Positions 1 to 14,100 of a stretch of 64,000 bases of DNA are shown here, piece after piece. The first letter of the stretch is position 1, and the number at the start of each line of letters is the position of its first letter. The position numbers were made by a program, and so were the translations under genes. The notes beneath the pieces were generated by a model. It saw only the letters and a list, made by a program, of their open reading frames with translations, searched no databases and was not told where the DNA came from. Source of the DNA: Hymenolepis diminuta (taxonomy: Eukaryota; Platyhelminthes; Cestoda; Cyclophyllidea; Hymenolepididae); assembly GCA_900708905.1 (NCBI GenBank), contig CAADRB010000022.1, positions 855,691 through 919,690 on the forward strand. The letters are read 5' to 3'.

Positions 1-2170
1 CGTAGGAAGGAAAATGTCCCGCTATTTTTATGCCATTTAACAACTCCGCATCTCTAAAGATATGAGTGGCGCCACCATAGAGGCTTTTAAGCTGGGTCAA
101 ATGAGATGTACGCTTCCCTCAACACCCAAACGAATTTGAAACGAAGGATATTAAGAGCTAACAAATGCAAACTTTCGCTTTGGAAAGCTGTCATGCAACA
201 ATAATTTTACCCATTTACTTTGAAAGATAATTGATTATTCCCAATAATCTCAAGAGGCGATAACTGCATCTAATGCCTTGTAGACAACTTGGTTTCAAGA
301 CTGAAATTTCCTTTATTCTCCCATTCTCGTTAGTTTTTATGAAAAGCTTTCTACCCCATATCCAAATCCTACCCTTGTTCAAATGTATTAAATAAAGTGC
401 GTTTATTAATATTTGCGCCTTTATCTCCGATCATCTTCAGCATCAACTAACTAATGTTATCTTCATTTTTAAAATCTTGGATCAGAACTGGTTACTCAGA
501 ACAAGGTGGTCCCTTATTCGGTAACATTAGGTGATATCAACCATCTTACATATCGTTTTATTGCATATCTAAACATTAAGTGTCCACTTAAGGAATGCAT
601 TACCGGCTGTATTCAATTAATTTTGGCCTATTATGAATTATTATAACGATTTTCTTTTTTTCAGCACCACTATTAAAATATATTTCACTCGTGATTCTAA
701 AGAGAACAAACAAATATCCCTAAAATACAGTTTCACATTTAAATCACACCGAAGGGAGTGAGTGTTTAATTAGTTTTCTGGCTTTTAAATTTGGGTACAG
801 TCGGAATGGTAGCTAAGCAGCTTTAGAATGCCTATTTAAACATCACAGGTTGTATGGTTAGCAGATTAATACTGTGCATAACCGTAGACCGGAATTGTTT
901 CCTGCGGACGTTCCAATTAGTCACTATGACTAACATATTAGAAAGGAACTTGTTGAGCTAAATGAACTAGAATAGCCTCTCCATTCACGGAAACCTATTT
1001 CCAAACCGTGTTGATGGTGAATCATTCTAACTATAATCCCAGTTTACTCGTGCAATAAAAAGCATGACGTAGGCAAATCTCACAAATGTGCACATAATTG
1101 CGGTCATAAGGAGATTTCACAGTCAACGAACTTCCGCCTTAGTTAAGCACCACAAACTTTGAATTTACCGTATAAAGGATTGATCTAGATATTTGAATTT
1201 GATGCGTTATAAAGAAATACTTAATGTAAATTTATAAGATTCAATCTAGATTTAAGAACGGATTCTGGTCCGTAAACGGGTTATATCATCATAATATTAG
1301 CACGAATTTATAAGATAGTAAGCTATTATTTCCCTACATAGATAAGCTTTTTATTGAGTACTGATTATCTACAAAAAACATCCCCAATGCAGTCAGGAAT
1401 GTGTCTTCTAACTCTCACATTTTGGTTAAGGGACAGCATCATGAAATTTATCCAACGAAAAATTTGAATCCTGTCACCCTTTCTCTTTTATTAACCAGTG
1501 CAATTGGCTGTTCCGCTCTCTCTGCTTGTCTCACTAAGGATCGAACCTCAAACTTCTCAGACTAGCAAATTAACTACTGCGACACTGGCGCACATTCTGA
1601 CTACTAACATTATTCATAACATTGCAAAACTGGAGGATGAACTAAAAAAAGTCGCCAATCACATAATTATACCTGTTCATTAGGGAGCTCACCATGCCCC
1701 GTTATCCGATTATCGATGGAATTGTTTCACTGTTTCGTCAGTGGGTAACATGTTTACCTATCGTTCCATATATATTTTCATAGTAAATGATTCGTCTTAT
1801 AATATCTGTGCTTTTTCCTTTTCATCTTGGGTTTAAGCAGCAAAGGTTTTCGCTTAGCAAAATAGCTAAAATGCAACGTGGCTAGCCCTCAATCGCCAGA
1901 CTTTTGGTCAACGTATATGAGCACGATTGAAATTCTCCGCCAAAATACTTTAGCAACTGCGAAAAAAAATACTTTTCATAAATAACGCTTCACGTCAACC
2001 AGCATTTCTAAATAACCAAAGTTACGAAACACTAGGGAAAAACCTTATTCAAAGTTCTTTATTATACTAATCAAGGAAATTAGTAAAAATCGGAGAAAAC
2101 TTCTTATTACGTTAAAAGAAAAACAAAGATAAAAAATTTTAAAAAATGACTAGAAAAGAGAAAGACTCAC
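1..2170. other. Gene-poor flank
   Basis: I see no convincing exon on either strand. The stretch lies downstream, in the gene's direction, of the minus-strand exon at 2171-2202, so it may be intron or may hold later exons I could not recognise. The 61-codon open frame at 1498-1683 overlaps a tRNA-like sequence and shows no protein-like pattern. Confidence 0.4.
1530..1600 (-). repeat. tRNA-like sequence (SINE head or tRNA pseudogene)
   Basis: Read on the minus strand, an A-box-like block (GCAGTAGTTAATTTGC, about 1565-1580) is followed by a near-perfect B box, GGTTCGATCC, at 1538-1547. The spacing is close to that of a tRNA gene. The arms do not pair cleanly and no acceptor stem is evident, so this looks like a tRNA-derived repeat or dead tRNA rather than a working gene. 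Confidence 0.45.
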
Positions 2171-5100
2171 ATCTTTAATCTCGTCGTTTGGTTTTCCAGC
2201 ACCTAAATAATAAAACAAAAGCATAGTTGAATTCACACAGATTTTTCTATAGGGATAATGGAACATTTTCTGCCAGGCACTCAACTCAGACCATCAACCC
2301 TAGGTAATTATTATCTATTGAAAGAATTACGTCAGAATTCATTGTTACTAAAACTACGATGACCAAGATCTAGAAATAGCACAATTGTTAGATGTTGCTG
2401 ATGAGTTTTTTGCTCAAATACCCTATTCCAAACCGACACTGAGGAAATTGTAATCAGGAAGAATATGTGAAATTGTGTCACTGAATATATAGCATTCTCT
2501 ACCCTAAACTTTCTAAATCTACCAAAGAAAGACTTAAAAATACTCAAATTTGAACTTGTATCATTCATGAAAAGTTCATATTCTACTGCCCCCATCTCCA
2601 CCCACTCCTCCATCCTTGACCATATTCGACCAGTAGAGTTGGTGATACACCTCACTGGATGCTCACCAATCTCGTGACGTCCGAATTGGCAGACATGCAA
2701 GTTGATCACTGCATCATCGATGTACTAGAGTTTATTATAACCAATGAATAAGTATAAAGTACTTCCATAATTAGTTGGATAACTCAGAAAAGCACTTATG
2801 CGTTTATAAGCCAACTGTGTAGCTGATTAATTACGTCTGAAATAGATTGAAATGTCCCTAAAATGCCAAATTATACAAGAGCTTATGTACCCTATCGATT
2901 ATAGGAAAGAGAAAAAGCATCCCTACTTGTTAATTACAATAAAGATCCTAATAATTCATTCACATCACGATTTCATTTCTAAGTGATCGGAACAGATCAA
3001 GGGATCTCTAACGTAGTCTAGCTCACTGGCGGTACGCAACAAAGCGTAAGCTGGCGAATCATCGAAATTGACGATAAATGCATAACAAGTGCTGACAGTT
3101 GTTAAGTTTAGATTGGTTTTGATCATAAATGGGATTGACTTCTAATATTATTCTTCTTCCTAAGAATGACATCGCACATCAATAATCAATTTTCAGATCT
3201 CACCCTTATTTTCATATCCTCGAGTCTGGATTAGGACCATTTTCTCACCCAACAGATAAAGAACTTCTTCTAAAGAAATTCTGCAACAAATAGCATTAAG
3301 CATGCGTCAATTCCAATTTTAAATAATATACAAACAAGAACCACCGTTAAGAGAGAAATGAGCTTTAGCTTTCCCATGCTATTAGAATTAAGATCAGGAA
3401 AAATTTTATCGACTATAAGATTGTTTATATTACAGGATTAACAACGCATTTAGATAACCAACTCACGTTTGAGATCAATATAGAGATTGTTCTTGAAATC
3501 CTCGAACCAGTTGTCATGAACTTCCTGTCGTAGTTGATTTATCACAGAGAGAGAGCGTTCCAACAGCTGGTTGTCGTAGATTCTCAGATCGATAGGGAGT
3601 TTTGAGGGAGTTATGAAGTTGTAGGGTGGTGTTGGTGCCTGTCTTTCTTCCCCCTTGCAAAAAAAAAATTTATCAAATGATTCAATGTTTACTTTAATAA
3701 AAGCCGTCTAAATTTTGTATGAAAGTAAATTTGAATTATGATAGAAAAAATATGCATTTAGTTAATTCGATATTCCAATCAGTACTTATAAACACTCGTT
3801 CGTTGAAACTTGTCCCGCATACTATTCCCCTAGTGCGAATTTTAAAAAATGGCACCGTCCGGTGTTCAAAAGTCATGACTGAGCCTTTATCAAATGCAAG
3901 CTTCGTAGAGCCCAACTCTGTGTGTTAGGTCCCACACCCGCTTAAAAAAAGGGTTTAGTAACTGATTACCTGAAATATTTCTGATAAAACAATTTCAAAC
4001 GCTATGGTTAGTCATATTGTTAGCAGTATGTGCATCGGTATTTGTCAAACCAGTGATTTCTAACTTTTATATATGCCTCATTGACCTCTACGCCATCAAT
4101 ACGCCCAGAAAGAGTAGAAAACAATCAATTTTCGTGATATCAGCTCGTCCTTTATTTATCATCCTTTTGAGGGGACTTCAGTGAACATATTTCCGGAACA
4201 GAGTCAAAGCTTCGTCTCAAGCTGATCAATTCATATTCCAGAGGTAGCCTGTGTATCTCACCCATATGCGGACATATACCACTTTTGACAGTCTAGACAA
4301 AATTATCATCGGTGGTAAGTTCAAATTAGACGATCAGTGATATGAGAGCTCTCTTAAAACAGATAGCTATTAATAAGTTGAAATCTAATAGTTTCATGAA
4401 ATGGCGACATATCTGTCTCTTCTCTTTTCGGGTCCGAGTCAGCCGTACTTCAAAGATGTCTAGTAGATACCACAAATAATAGATAGTGAAAATTAGATCT
4501 TCACCATTACAATGTCTTCTATTGAACATCCTAGCATGATGAATTCCTGAAAATAAGTCGAACTCATCATTAAAAGAAACTACCCCAAATTGAAGAAATA
4601 AATTGAATCAACTGATCAAACCCAAAGAACAAAATGATCTCGGTAAAACTATCTAGTAGGGAGCCCCGATTTTCATGGAGAAATATAAAAGTTAAAGAGT
4701 CATCTGTAAAAATTCTGTACAAGGTATCACTAATATGACTTTTTTACCAATTAATAATAGAGAACCAAATAAAAGTGAGAATTAAGTCTGACTTATAAAA
4801 ATGGTCATTTCGATACAATGACCATAAGAGGACAATTATAAAATCAGTCAGAAGAAAATAACTTTAATCTTGATTATTCCTTGATCCACTCATAACTGAA
4901 CTTAAGCAAACCTTTAGAATCCTACTCGATAGATCGATGGTCACATTTTTGAACGAATAATAGTTTTGCGTACTATTTTCTTTCATTCATTATAAGACCC
5001 TAATGATGTATCAGATATGCATAACGGGAAATATGGATCTTTATATTTATTGTGGGTAACAGCTAACAACATAGAAGCAGTTAAAATAGCAGAACATCAA

Positions 5101-8100
5101 GAGTTGAGCACTGACATAAGTCTATAGTAAAATAGCAGTTAAGAATGAACGAGAGGAAGAAAAACAAGATAAAGAGAGAACCATATCAGTAGATTAGCGA
5201 AAAGCGTACGTGTGCAAATATAAAGACGGCTTTATACAAGTCACTTAGACGAGGTATGAAGAATGACTCAAATACGTCAGTGTATGGTTGGATGTGACTT
5301 CAGCTTAGACTGCATCAGCACACATGTCACTGGACTATGAGGTCGGCCGGTATGTGTAGGCGTTTGAGTCCTAGCGTCCGAAATATATTTTTTAAAGCAA
5401 ATTGAATAACGATTGAAGGATACTCCTTCGAATTTATTTTGGATGAATATTTAATGATCATTTTTTATATAAGGTTAGGCTCTCTAATGAGAAATCAAAT
5501 ATCAAAATATGATCTTGGAATTAAAACTGTGCTAGATATCGGCAACGAAGATAGTGAAAAACACCTTGCTGAATTCGCAGCCGTAATAAATTCAACACTA
5601 AATAACGACTTTTAAAATCTGGGGGATTCGTAGCAAAAGTATTTATGACATGCTCCCCAAAAAACGATTAAATTCTTCATAAGTCAATTTATTATTACCA
5701 TTCCTAGGCCACAAACCCTAAGGTGAATACCATCAGAACTGCGCACATATTCACCATTATGCTAATTTCTAAAGGAGTAGGGATTTTTGTAGATTGTGAA
5801 TAACATATTTATTTGTATCAGTTGTGCATTGTTCAGAGAATGGCCCCAAATTTTTGGTTGGTATGGCATTACTTCCTCATGAAATGAGGTGTTCGAAGTC
5901 CTGATATATAAACACTAAGATAAGATATTTAAATGGTTGACGCCTGAGTCGGTGAAAATGCAGAATTCGCCACCAACATGAGTCTTTTAAACTTAAACTT
6001 TGCTTTGCTAAACAAAAGGCTTTTTAAAACCGACTTGTATCGATGTAAGAACAACGGGAAACAAACGCCTCCAAAATTTCTCCAGATTTACTTTAAGTGG
6101 AGTAACGACCATCACTTCAATTCTCTCTAACAACAGAAGAAAAATTATGCTGAAGCATGTACCATTGTCTTTATACTTAAAATTTCACTAAGACATCTCT
6201 TTTAAACGAGAGACGGGCTCACCCCAGTATAGTGAACAGTGAATGCGGGTACCCAGTTGACTGATCTCTATTCGTCATCTTTTTGTTTTAGAAAAGGTGA
6301 TAGCTCCTTTCAACCCTGATTCTCCGTTTTCCACCTCTTGTCATGCTAGACAGCCGTCAATACCGCTTTGTGGATGCCTTATTTAGGGGTGAAAATAACG
6401 GTCTGATGGCCATTAAATAAGGAAAAAAAATTGCTAACGATTGAATAAGAACGTCCCTAACTTTTCAACTTCATGCCGATAGAATAATGTGTGTTTTAAA
6501 GGAAATGCAAAGGCTAAAAACGAATCTAAAATAGAGGAATGTACGACTTTAAAATATGAATAACCATATCCCACTGTAGAGTTCACTGAGAAAGACTGAG
6601 GATAAGTTTGATCGGCACTAATTTCGAATATAAAAAACAAGGATATGTCCACATAACTAAACAAACTCAGCGCTATCATTACCTTTTCATTCACTATCAT
6701 CATCTGTCTCGTTTCAATTAGTCAGTTATTGGAGATCCTTACCCAATACGAAGACCCCTTGTTGAAATAAATGCGAAGATAAAATGGTTACCAGGACCCA
6801 CCTATACAAACCAACCTCTTCGAAGATCAGAAAGGTTGTTCGGGAAGCAAAAAATATCCTCTGATCAAATTGAGTAGGAGAATATGTTTACTTAGAATAT
6901 GATGGGGACTTAATTCGCTTCGTATCAAAGCTGCGTGCAATCAAACTGTCCTAGAATATGAACAACAGCATTAGACATTCTCTCAATATCTCAAAGTCAG
7001 AGACTCAATTGACATATTTTTCATGAAGAGGTGTTAGGTCCCGAACACTGGTCAATGAAGGTATCTCTAGCGTTGAGTGATTTCGGGGTGTTCGTATCAT
7101 CTCTAATAACTGGGTATTATTTAAATTAGTGTACGAAGATCGAGAATACTCCAAAGTTGACTTTAGTAAATTGCATTCTTCGATTTCTGCATAGGCACTG
7201 AAAATACGTCAGTAGATTTATTAACTTTCAGGACTAGGAAGCAACGATCCCTTGAGCATTCCAAATCTACATCTAACCATTAACACATTTCGGCTACCGA
7301 TTAGACCCGGTTTTCGATTACCTTCACTTCGTTCTCCGTGTGATTCATCCGTCGGTCTGTCAGGTGGATATCGATTTTCTTACGCCCCACAACATCCGCG
7401 TCGTACAGTCCAAGCTGCAGTTAGTCGCTTTTTGGGCTATTTACTAAGACTTTGTGACTAACAAGTGAGTTATTTGGATAAGCCGCAATTATTCATACTC
7501 GGAAGTTCAAATATTTTGATGAATTGAAAGTTGGATAAAGAAAATTGATAAGGAAAGGGTATTCGAATGATTTTGTAGGTGAAGAAAATTAAACAAATCT
7601 GTAGTGGTTCCGAACTCGAATTTTGGCATTCACATCCTTTATTAACCGATCTTAGTGCGATTGGCCATTAAGCTCAATGGGTGTGCACTGATGTCCATCG
7701 ACACAAAGCCAACATTGAAACCATTATGTGAACCTTTGAAGGTTTCAATCTTTATTGCCTGGAGAAATCCGCATTTAATAAACAAGGTATTTTTTCAATA
7801 AAGTATAATGTTGAGTGGAATTGCAGCATTCTATTAAATATATTTTGCCTCAGATGTCTGCACTGTTCTAATCGTTTGATTCTGATTTTTTGTTGATTAC
7901 TCATCAGACGAACAAAGGACGCAAAAACAGTCAACTGCTCTAAGCATGCTGTGGGAAGCACGGTTTAAATAGGTCTTTATTAAATATGAACGGGCGTAAA
8001 TTCTATAAGTTCTTTGAGAGATTGAAACGGGGAGTCTGCCGACTAGTGGATGATTGCATATTCACCACTGCCATTTTATCTCACTCCTAACATCTACGCG

Positions 8101-11100
8101 GATTATTTCTTTTTCAACACACTCAGTTGTGGTTGATGTTCTAGCAAGCAAGTGATAGATTTCTCATTTGAATCCAACATCCAAATCCAACTCTCTTTTT
8201 CACCAAATACTTACAATCACATCAGCAATGAGCTACCTAAGCCAGCTTTTTATAAGAGAAACTTTAGATTTTCCTAGTTTTTAGTAAATCGGAATTCAAT
8301 TAAGTTTGACGGTTGTACTGCCTTTCTTATGTCAACCTGCCCAGAAATTAAGTTTTAGCTTTTGTAATTGTTCAGCGAACATTATCAGAGGGATCATTAG
8401 TGCCGGCATTTTAACATTTATTTATAGTCTGCTGTATAGGCGTATCATCTCTCGGCCTTTACTAGGCTAGGCATCTCTCATTCACGGATATGTATGAGTC
8501 CACACGATCAATCCTGTAATTACTTAATTTGAGATACAATTCTAGCATTATTTGACACCTCTTTAGAAGTTTTGCCGCATGCTCTGTTGAGTGAGTAATA
8601 AGATACACGTCATCTTCATTTTTGAAGTGCCACTGCCATCCTGTAGAACTCAAGAGTCTGACTTGAAATTTCCACTTTCCCTAACAGGAAATTAAATATT
8701 ATATTTAAGAGCATGGGACCCTCAAAGGACCCTTGAATTGTAGAACTTACCAAATCGATGTTCTCCGGTAAGTAAGAAATTCGTTCAGCGAAGCTCCAGA
8801 AAGCTTCCAGCGCTTGTCTGTTTGCACTCTACCAGCGGAAAAAAAAGAGGAAGAAAAAATTACACGCAAAACAGTAAAAAAGGAGAAATTTAACATGGCT
8901 TTGCCACATTTTGACGCATATAGAACTAACAGATATGCGGGTTTTATTCATTTAAATACCAAGCAGATTTAGATTACGATCACTAATGCCAACAAAACCG
9001 ATCCGTTTATGGCTGGCAAGGAGCATTACATGGGTCTTATTAGGAAGTGATTCGTTTCTTCTATGGGGTACCAAAGATAATTAAAGTTTGGATTTTATTT
9101 TGAGGAATCTAGTTGAATTTGGTCAGACTCTTAAATATGACGAGCAGTAATAGAATCGTTATAATAGGCTGGACTTATTATTAAGCTCAACTATTACCTC
9201 AACAAATTACCTTGCTAGTCTCGGCTACTTTTTCGAAGTCCCAAGAAGTTATAAATAAATCCAAGTGGGGTGATCAACCATTCAAACAAACCAACTATTC
9301 AATAAGCTCCACATATGCAGACATGAACGCACCCAAATAGCTAGGAATCGATCCATGAAAATCGAGCTCTCGACAATGCGGATATTAAAAGTTAATCGTT
9401 CTCCTTAAAAGAAGGTGGAAAACTCAATACTTCTGAAATTCAAACAAAGTAAAACTCTTGAATCCTAACTCCCCATTTGTTCCCCATCCATGTTTCATCC
9501 CTTACAGAACTATTCTACTATTTCACCTGTTCAGATGCTAACCTATGATCAGTATTTGTGAAATATCTTTATTGTATTGCCTTGAATAATAATAATAGTA
9601 AAAGAAAATCTTGTGATTGGGTTTACTTCCAATTATATACTTTTGACCGTTTTGATATATGAAAGCGTTTTTAAAGGTTGGTCAGATTACTGCTTATTTA
9701 TAGTTATTCTAGTTATAAGAGCAAGTATCTGTATGTATTTCTTTAACGGTACGACGAGGGGCATTAGAAAATATTTTCCCTTCCTGGGCAAAACAGGATG
9801 GATAGGAAGCCAACACAGCGTAATAAATACGTCATCGGTTCCAGTCATTGGGTTCACCTACTGTCACCAGAACGAATCTGCCACGCACAGCTATTCCATT
9901 AATTTTGGCAGCGAAAGAGGAATAAATTAAAGTGCCACTCGCTTCATTTGCGGTGGTGTCTAAGCTTTAGAACCTGTCTTTAATATAGGACTTCGGGTTT
10001 GTTAGAAGTAGACTGAACAGATAGTTAACAAATTTCAAACCACATCTAAAACTTGCATTTACTTATAAACGTATTCAACTGCACTGCTGACTTTTAAATC
10101 CGTGATCATTTTTAATAGAGCGGTCCTGGGTTGGAGTTTTGATAAACAACTCGGGTTTTCGGTTAGAAGAATAATACTGTGAATACTTCAGTTAGCAGTA
10201 TGACACTATTCGCATGCAGAAAAAAGTTATAAATTGATTAAGATAACGTAAAAAATTGAGGATTAGTTAACTTAGGAGTCAACTTTGAGACTCTTTAAAG
10301 TGAACAATTCTTACTAATCTAAACAAATGAAAAATAAATCAAAGCCCTCGAAAATCTCTAATTTAGAAGATGCCAATGTAAGATGGGGAAAACGAACTAA
10401 GCTAATCCCTTTTTCACTTACCGGAATTTAGATAACAGAAGAGTTATTGGTGAAATATTTTATCAGGGAGAAACAGAGAGGAAGCAAGCCTGTAGTGAGA
10501 AAGCTAAAGACATATTTCAATGATACGTAAAATTAACTGGACAAAATCGCTAAGCCAAAATCTGATTTTTCATATTCTCAAATCATCAGTATGTATTTAG
10601 AGGAAGGCGAACCATCATTTTAAACCCTTAAGAGTAATGATCCAAATAGAGCAAAGAGTAAAAATTTCGATTTCTACTAAGCGTTTGACAACCCTGTGAA
10701 CATGCAAAAGACGTCAGTAAGTCATAATAAAATAACTGTCTTCTTTATTTCACACGCCCCATTAACTAACGCATGAGACGCAAGAATACATGTGAATCAC
10801 GCTCTATTACTTCACATCTACTTGTAAACTCTTTCTCGAATAAAAGAAAGAATTTAATATATATTTGATAAGCTTAATGGGAACATTGTAACTTAAATGT
10901 TACTTTTAGCTTATTATACTCCTTAGAGATTGGGGTAATTCAAATTGAGTATTGATAAATTTGCGTTTTCTAACATAAACGAAATTTGCCCTATTTCATC
11001 GAAATTTTTCTCTTAAATTTCCTACGATAAGACAAACACCCGGTAGAGAGGTGTTGCGCACACTGCAGGAGTCGTTGTCTGCCTTTTTTCGGCATTCCAG

Positions 11101-14100
11101 GGCGTTAAGGTTATCTGAAAATTAATCATTAAGTTGGTCACGAATTAAACTGAACTCCTAAATGGTATTTGCTTTTAAGAACGATATCTTTTCGAAACCA
11201 AGCTTTTCGTTTTGAAAGAAGAAGAAGAAGAAGAAGAAGAGAACAAACATCTAGAACTGGATTTTTTCGTTGACATATAGATACAAAGTAGTTAATGGTT
11301 TTAAACTAGAATCTGCCATACCGAAACGAATTTCTCACATTAATAAAAGAGTTTCAGTATTATATTATTTAGATGTAATCATAATTCGTTATCAGTGTTA
11401 ATCAATTTGCACTGTCATGAAATCTTTGGTGTCAAAAATGTCTTTGCTAGGTTCATTTAAATGCTCATAACTGTAAGAAGTTACAAATCGAACCAATTGT
11501 TCAAAAAGTTCTGAATATCATAGATGTGAACTCACAAATCAAAATATCGTCCAACCATCCGTTGCAGAATGGGAAATTTAGATTTTCAGAAAGTCGGATA
11601 TCGATTCTTTGAACTCCAAATTTACTAACACGCATTCAAAAGATAAATTCTACATTTGCGGAGGTTGTGCCAAGAGAATTTACGGCATATCCACATTCAG
11701 TTTTAATCTAACGTTAAATCTCACCGCATTAACTGTAAGCTTAGGCTTAAACTTAGATTCAAAATATTCACATCTTAAAAACGTCCATTTCGATTTTCTT
11801 GTAGCTTTTAATTATTCTTCTAAATTCTTAACTATCCTATTGTAACTTATCAAAGACAAGAGTTAGGGAAAAAAAGGAATTCTGCACATGAAAATACAGC
11901 GAGAGCTAATTGTAAGATATAAAACTGGCTTATAAGAATGATAGTCGAAAATAAGAATCGATTAAAAATTTACGAAATATTCGAATAGCCACGATTTCTA
12001 TTTCCAGAGAGTACTCTAAGCTCCAAAGAACTCAATCGAGAAGGCACAAATTAAAAGATCGGTCATAACAAAGTACCCATGTTCAACTTAACAAAGACCT
12101 ATTAAATCTATCAAAAAAAAGATTAAAAATGTGAGAAAACCTGTTTATTCACGTCTCTCTTCAATCATCATGTCTGTATTTTAACAGCTGCTTACACCAA
12201 AGGACGATGGACAATTAACTCAACATCGTGTATCATATTTCGGAATTGGAATCTGTGTGCTCTCTTATTTTCACTGTCATTATTATTACCGGTTTAAAAT
12301 ATACCTTTAATTTAAAATCAGTCCTTGATCTTGGGTTATCTGGAATAGTTAGTTGCTAATTTATAGTTATAATGATAATCTTTAATTCAATAAAAAAATA
12401 TATCGTAGAATAGCAGAGTATCACATGACTGAGAACAAGGTATAACATGAACCTTAGAACATCATAAATTCACTTGCAACTTGCTTCGACACTTCAAATG
12501 ATAAAAGCGTAATGTAATGTAACGTAATGTAATTCGTTATTTCCGGAATAATATTTAAGGGGTATTCAAAATGTGATGACTCATATCTGTGGATATTCAA
12601 AGAGGCAGCGAACTTTATAATTGCTACTATATGTGTAAATTTCAATTCTCAGGTCATTTCATTAAATAAATTTGAAAAAATTACATCCCTAGATTATCAA
12701 GGATTTATCAATCAGTATTAATAATTTACTTTTAGGGCAACTGATAGGCTGACGTCGTGTCAAATGTTTTAGAAAACAGGAAACTCGTTGCCTTAGAAAT
12801 CCTTCATACAAATCTTTCTGCTAATTCATTCATATTTGAACTAATTTGGCATTCGTTATAGTGCGTATAGAGAAGATCGACTTGCACTTTCCGTATAATT
12901 TTAATTCCAGATTCTATTTACCCAAAATCCACCATTTTAGTCTTTTATTCTTTCAGTCTTCGTCAACTGATGATAAATATTATATCATCGGTCGGTGATG
13001 ACAAAGTGGTAGGACTTATTAAAAACACCTACGATTTTCGAATAAGCCTCAAAAATAAATAAGCTCTATCCGCAACCGCGACTTATGTAAAACTCTTGGT
13101 ACCTAGACTTAAATCCTCGTATTTGTCTTTTTTTCCGTTTCCACGGTAAATATGGAAATTGAAAACTCTGTATCAACTAAGTCAAATCGTGTTTTTGATA
13201 CTAGCTTTTCACCAATGGACTAAAGTACGTAATTTAGAAAATTAACGCAATTTTTGGATAGAATCTAGTTCTATATTCTACTTGACAGTACTCTATCTCA
13301 GCACTTATTGGACACTGATCAAGAAATCAAAATTAAATATATTCACTCTATATATCTTCACAACGGCTTTTAAATCATTTGTATTGTGTCCCAACTTTCA
13401 TATGATGGCTCTTGTGGTCACTCTTTAAATAAATAAAGGAAGCTAATAATTCAATTCAATCTCCCTGACCGTTCCGTCTTCTTTCATTTCTCCCTTACTC
13501 TCAATCATATTCCTGTTTCAAAGATGCCTTTAGTCTCCACTCAATTCCTGTGTGTTTTATTTCAACACATCGTTCACTTCATAATTTATAAATGGTCTAT
13601 TGTGAATGTCCTTTCCTCATTTAATTAGAACTAAGACAGTATCTGGAATCTTTATGCCCACTATATATGCGCAAATTCCTAATTCAAGGCCTTTTCGTCA
13701 AGTGTACTTAAAAAGGCTATGCCACCAAGAATTTATCATTCTAAATCAATCGTTTATCTTTTGCATGACAATTGACAAGCGCTTTTCTTGTCAGCTTCTG
13801 TATAAAATAGAGGGATTTGAGCCAAATGATCTTATATGTAAGCTCCATAGCTGATCACTCAAATTATACCTAAATACAACAGTCGTCACTATATCTAAAG
13901 AGACAAAAAAATAGCGCTATTTATTTTCTTAGTATCGTTTTAACAACTGAAACTATTCCCTAAATCCCCTAATCGTCCAATTTAAGGTCTTTAAAGTCCT
14001 CGATTGAATATATAATTTCATACGGATGACGAAGCAATATAACTAATCGAAAACTCAGAATAACAGAATCGATACCTGTTAGGAAGCCAAATCCTATATT

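Larger units (their letters stand above)
3654..8461. other. Large intron, 3' part, with scattered repeats
   Basis: Part of the 5.1 kb intron between the exons at 8751-8828 and 3467-3653. It contains the tRNA-like sequence near 5320 and duplicated-unit fragment L1 at 7290-8260. Elsewhere the sequence is AT-rich with only short random open frames. Confidence 0.4.

Noticed and set aside
9613..9930. 105-codon plus open frame
   Set aside because: Follows directly from a family F repeat; the hydrophobic composition comes from T-rich DNA and no motif is visible.
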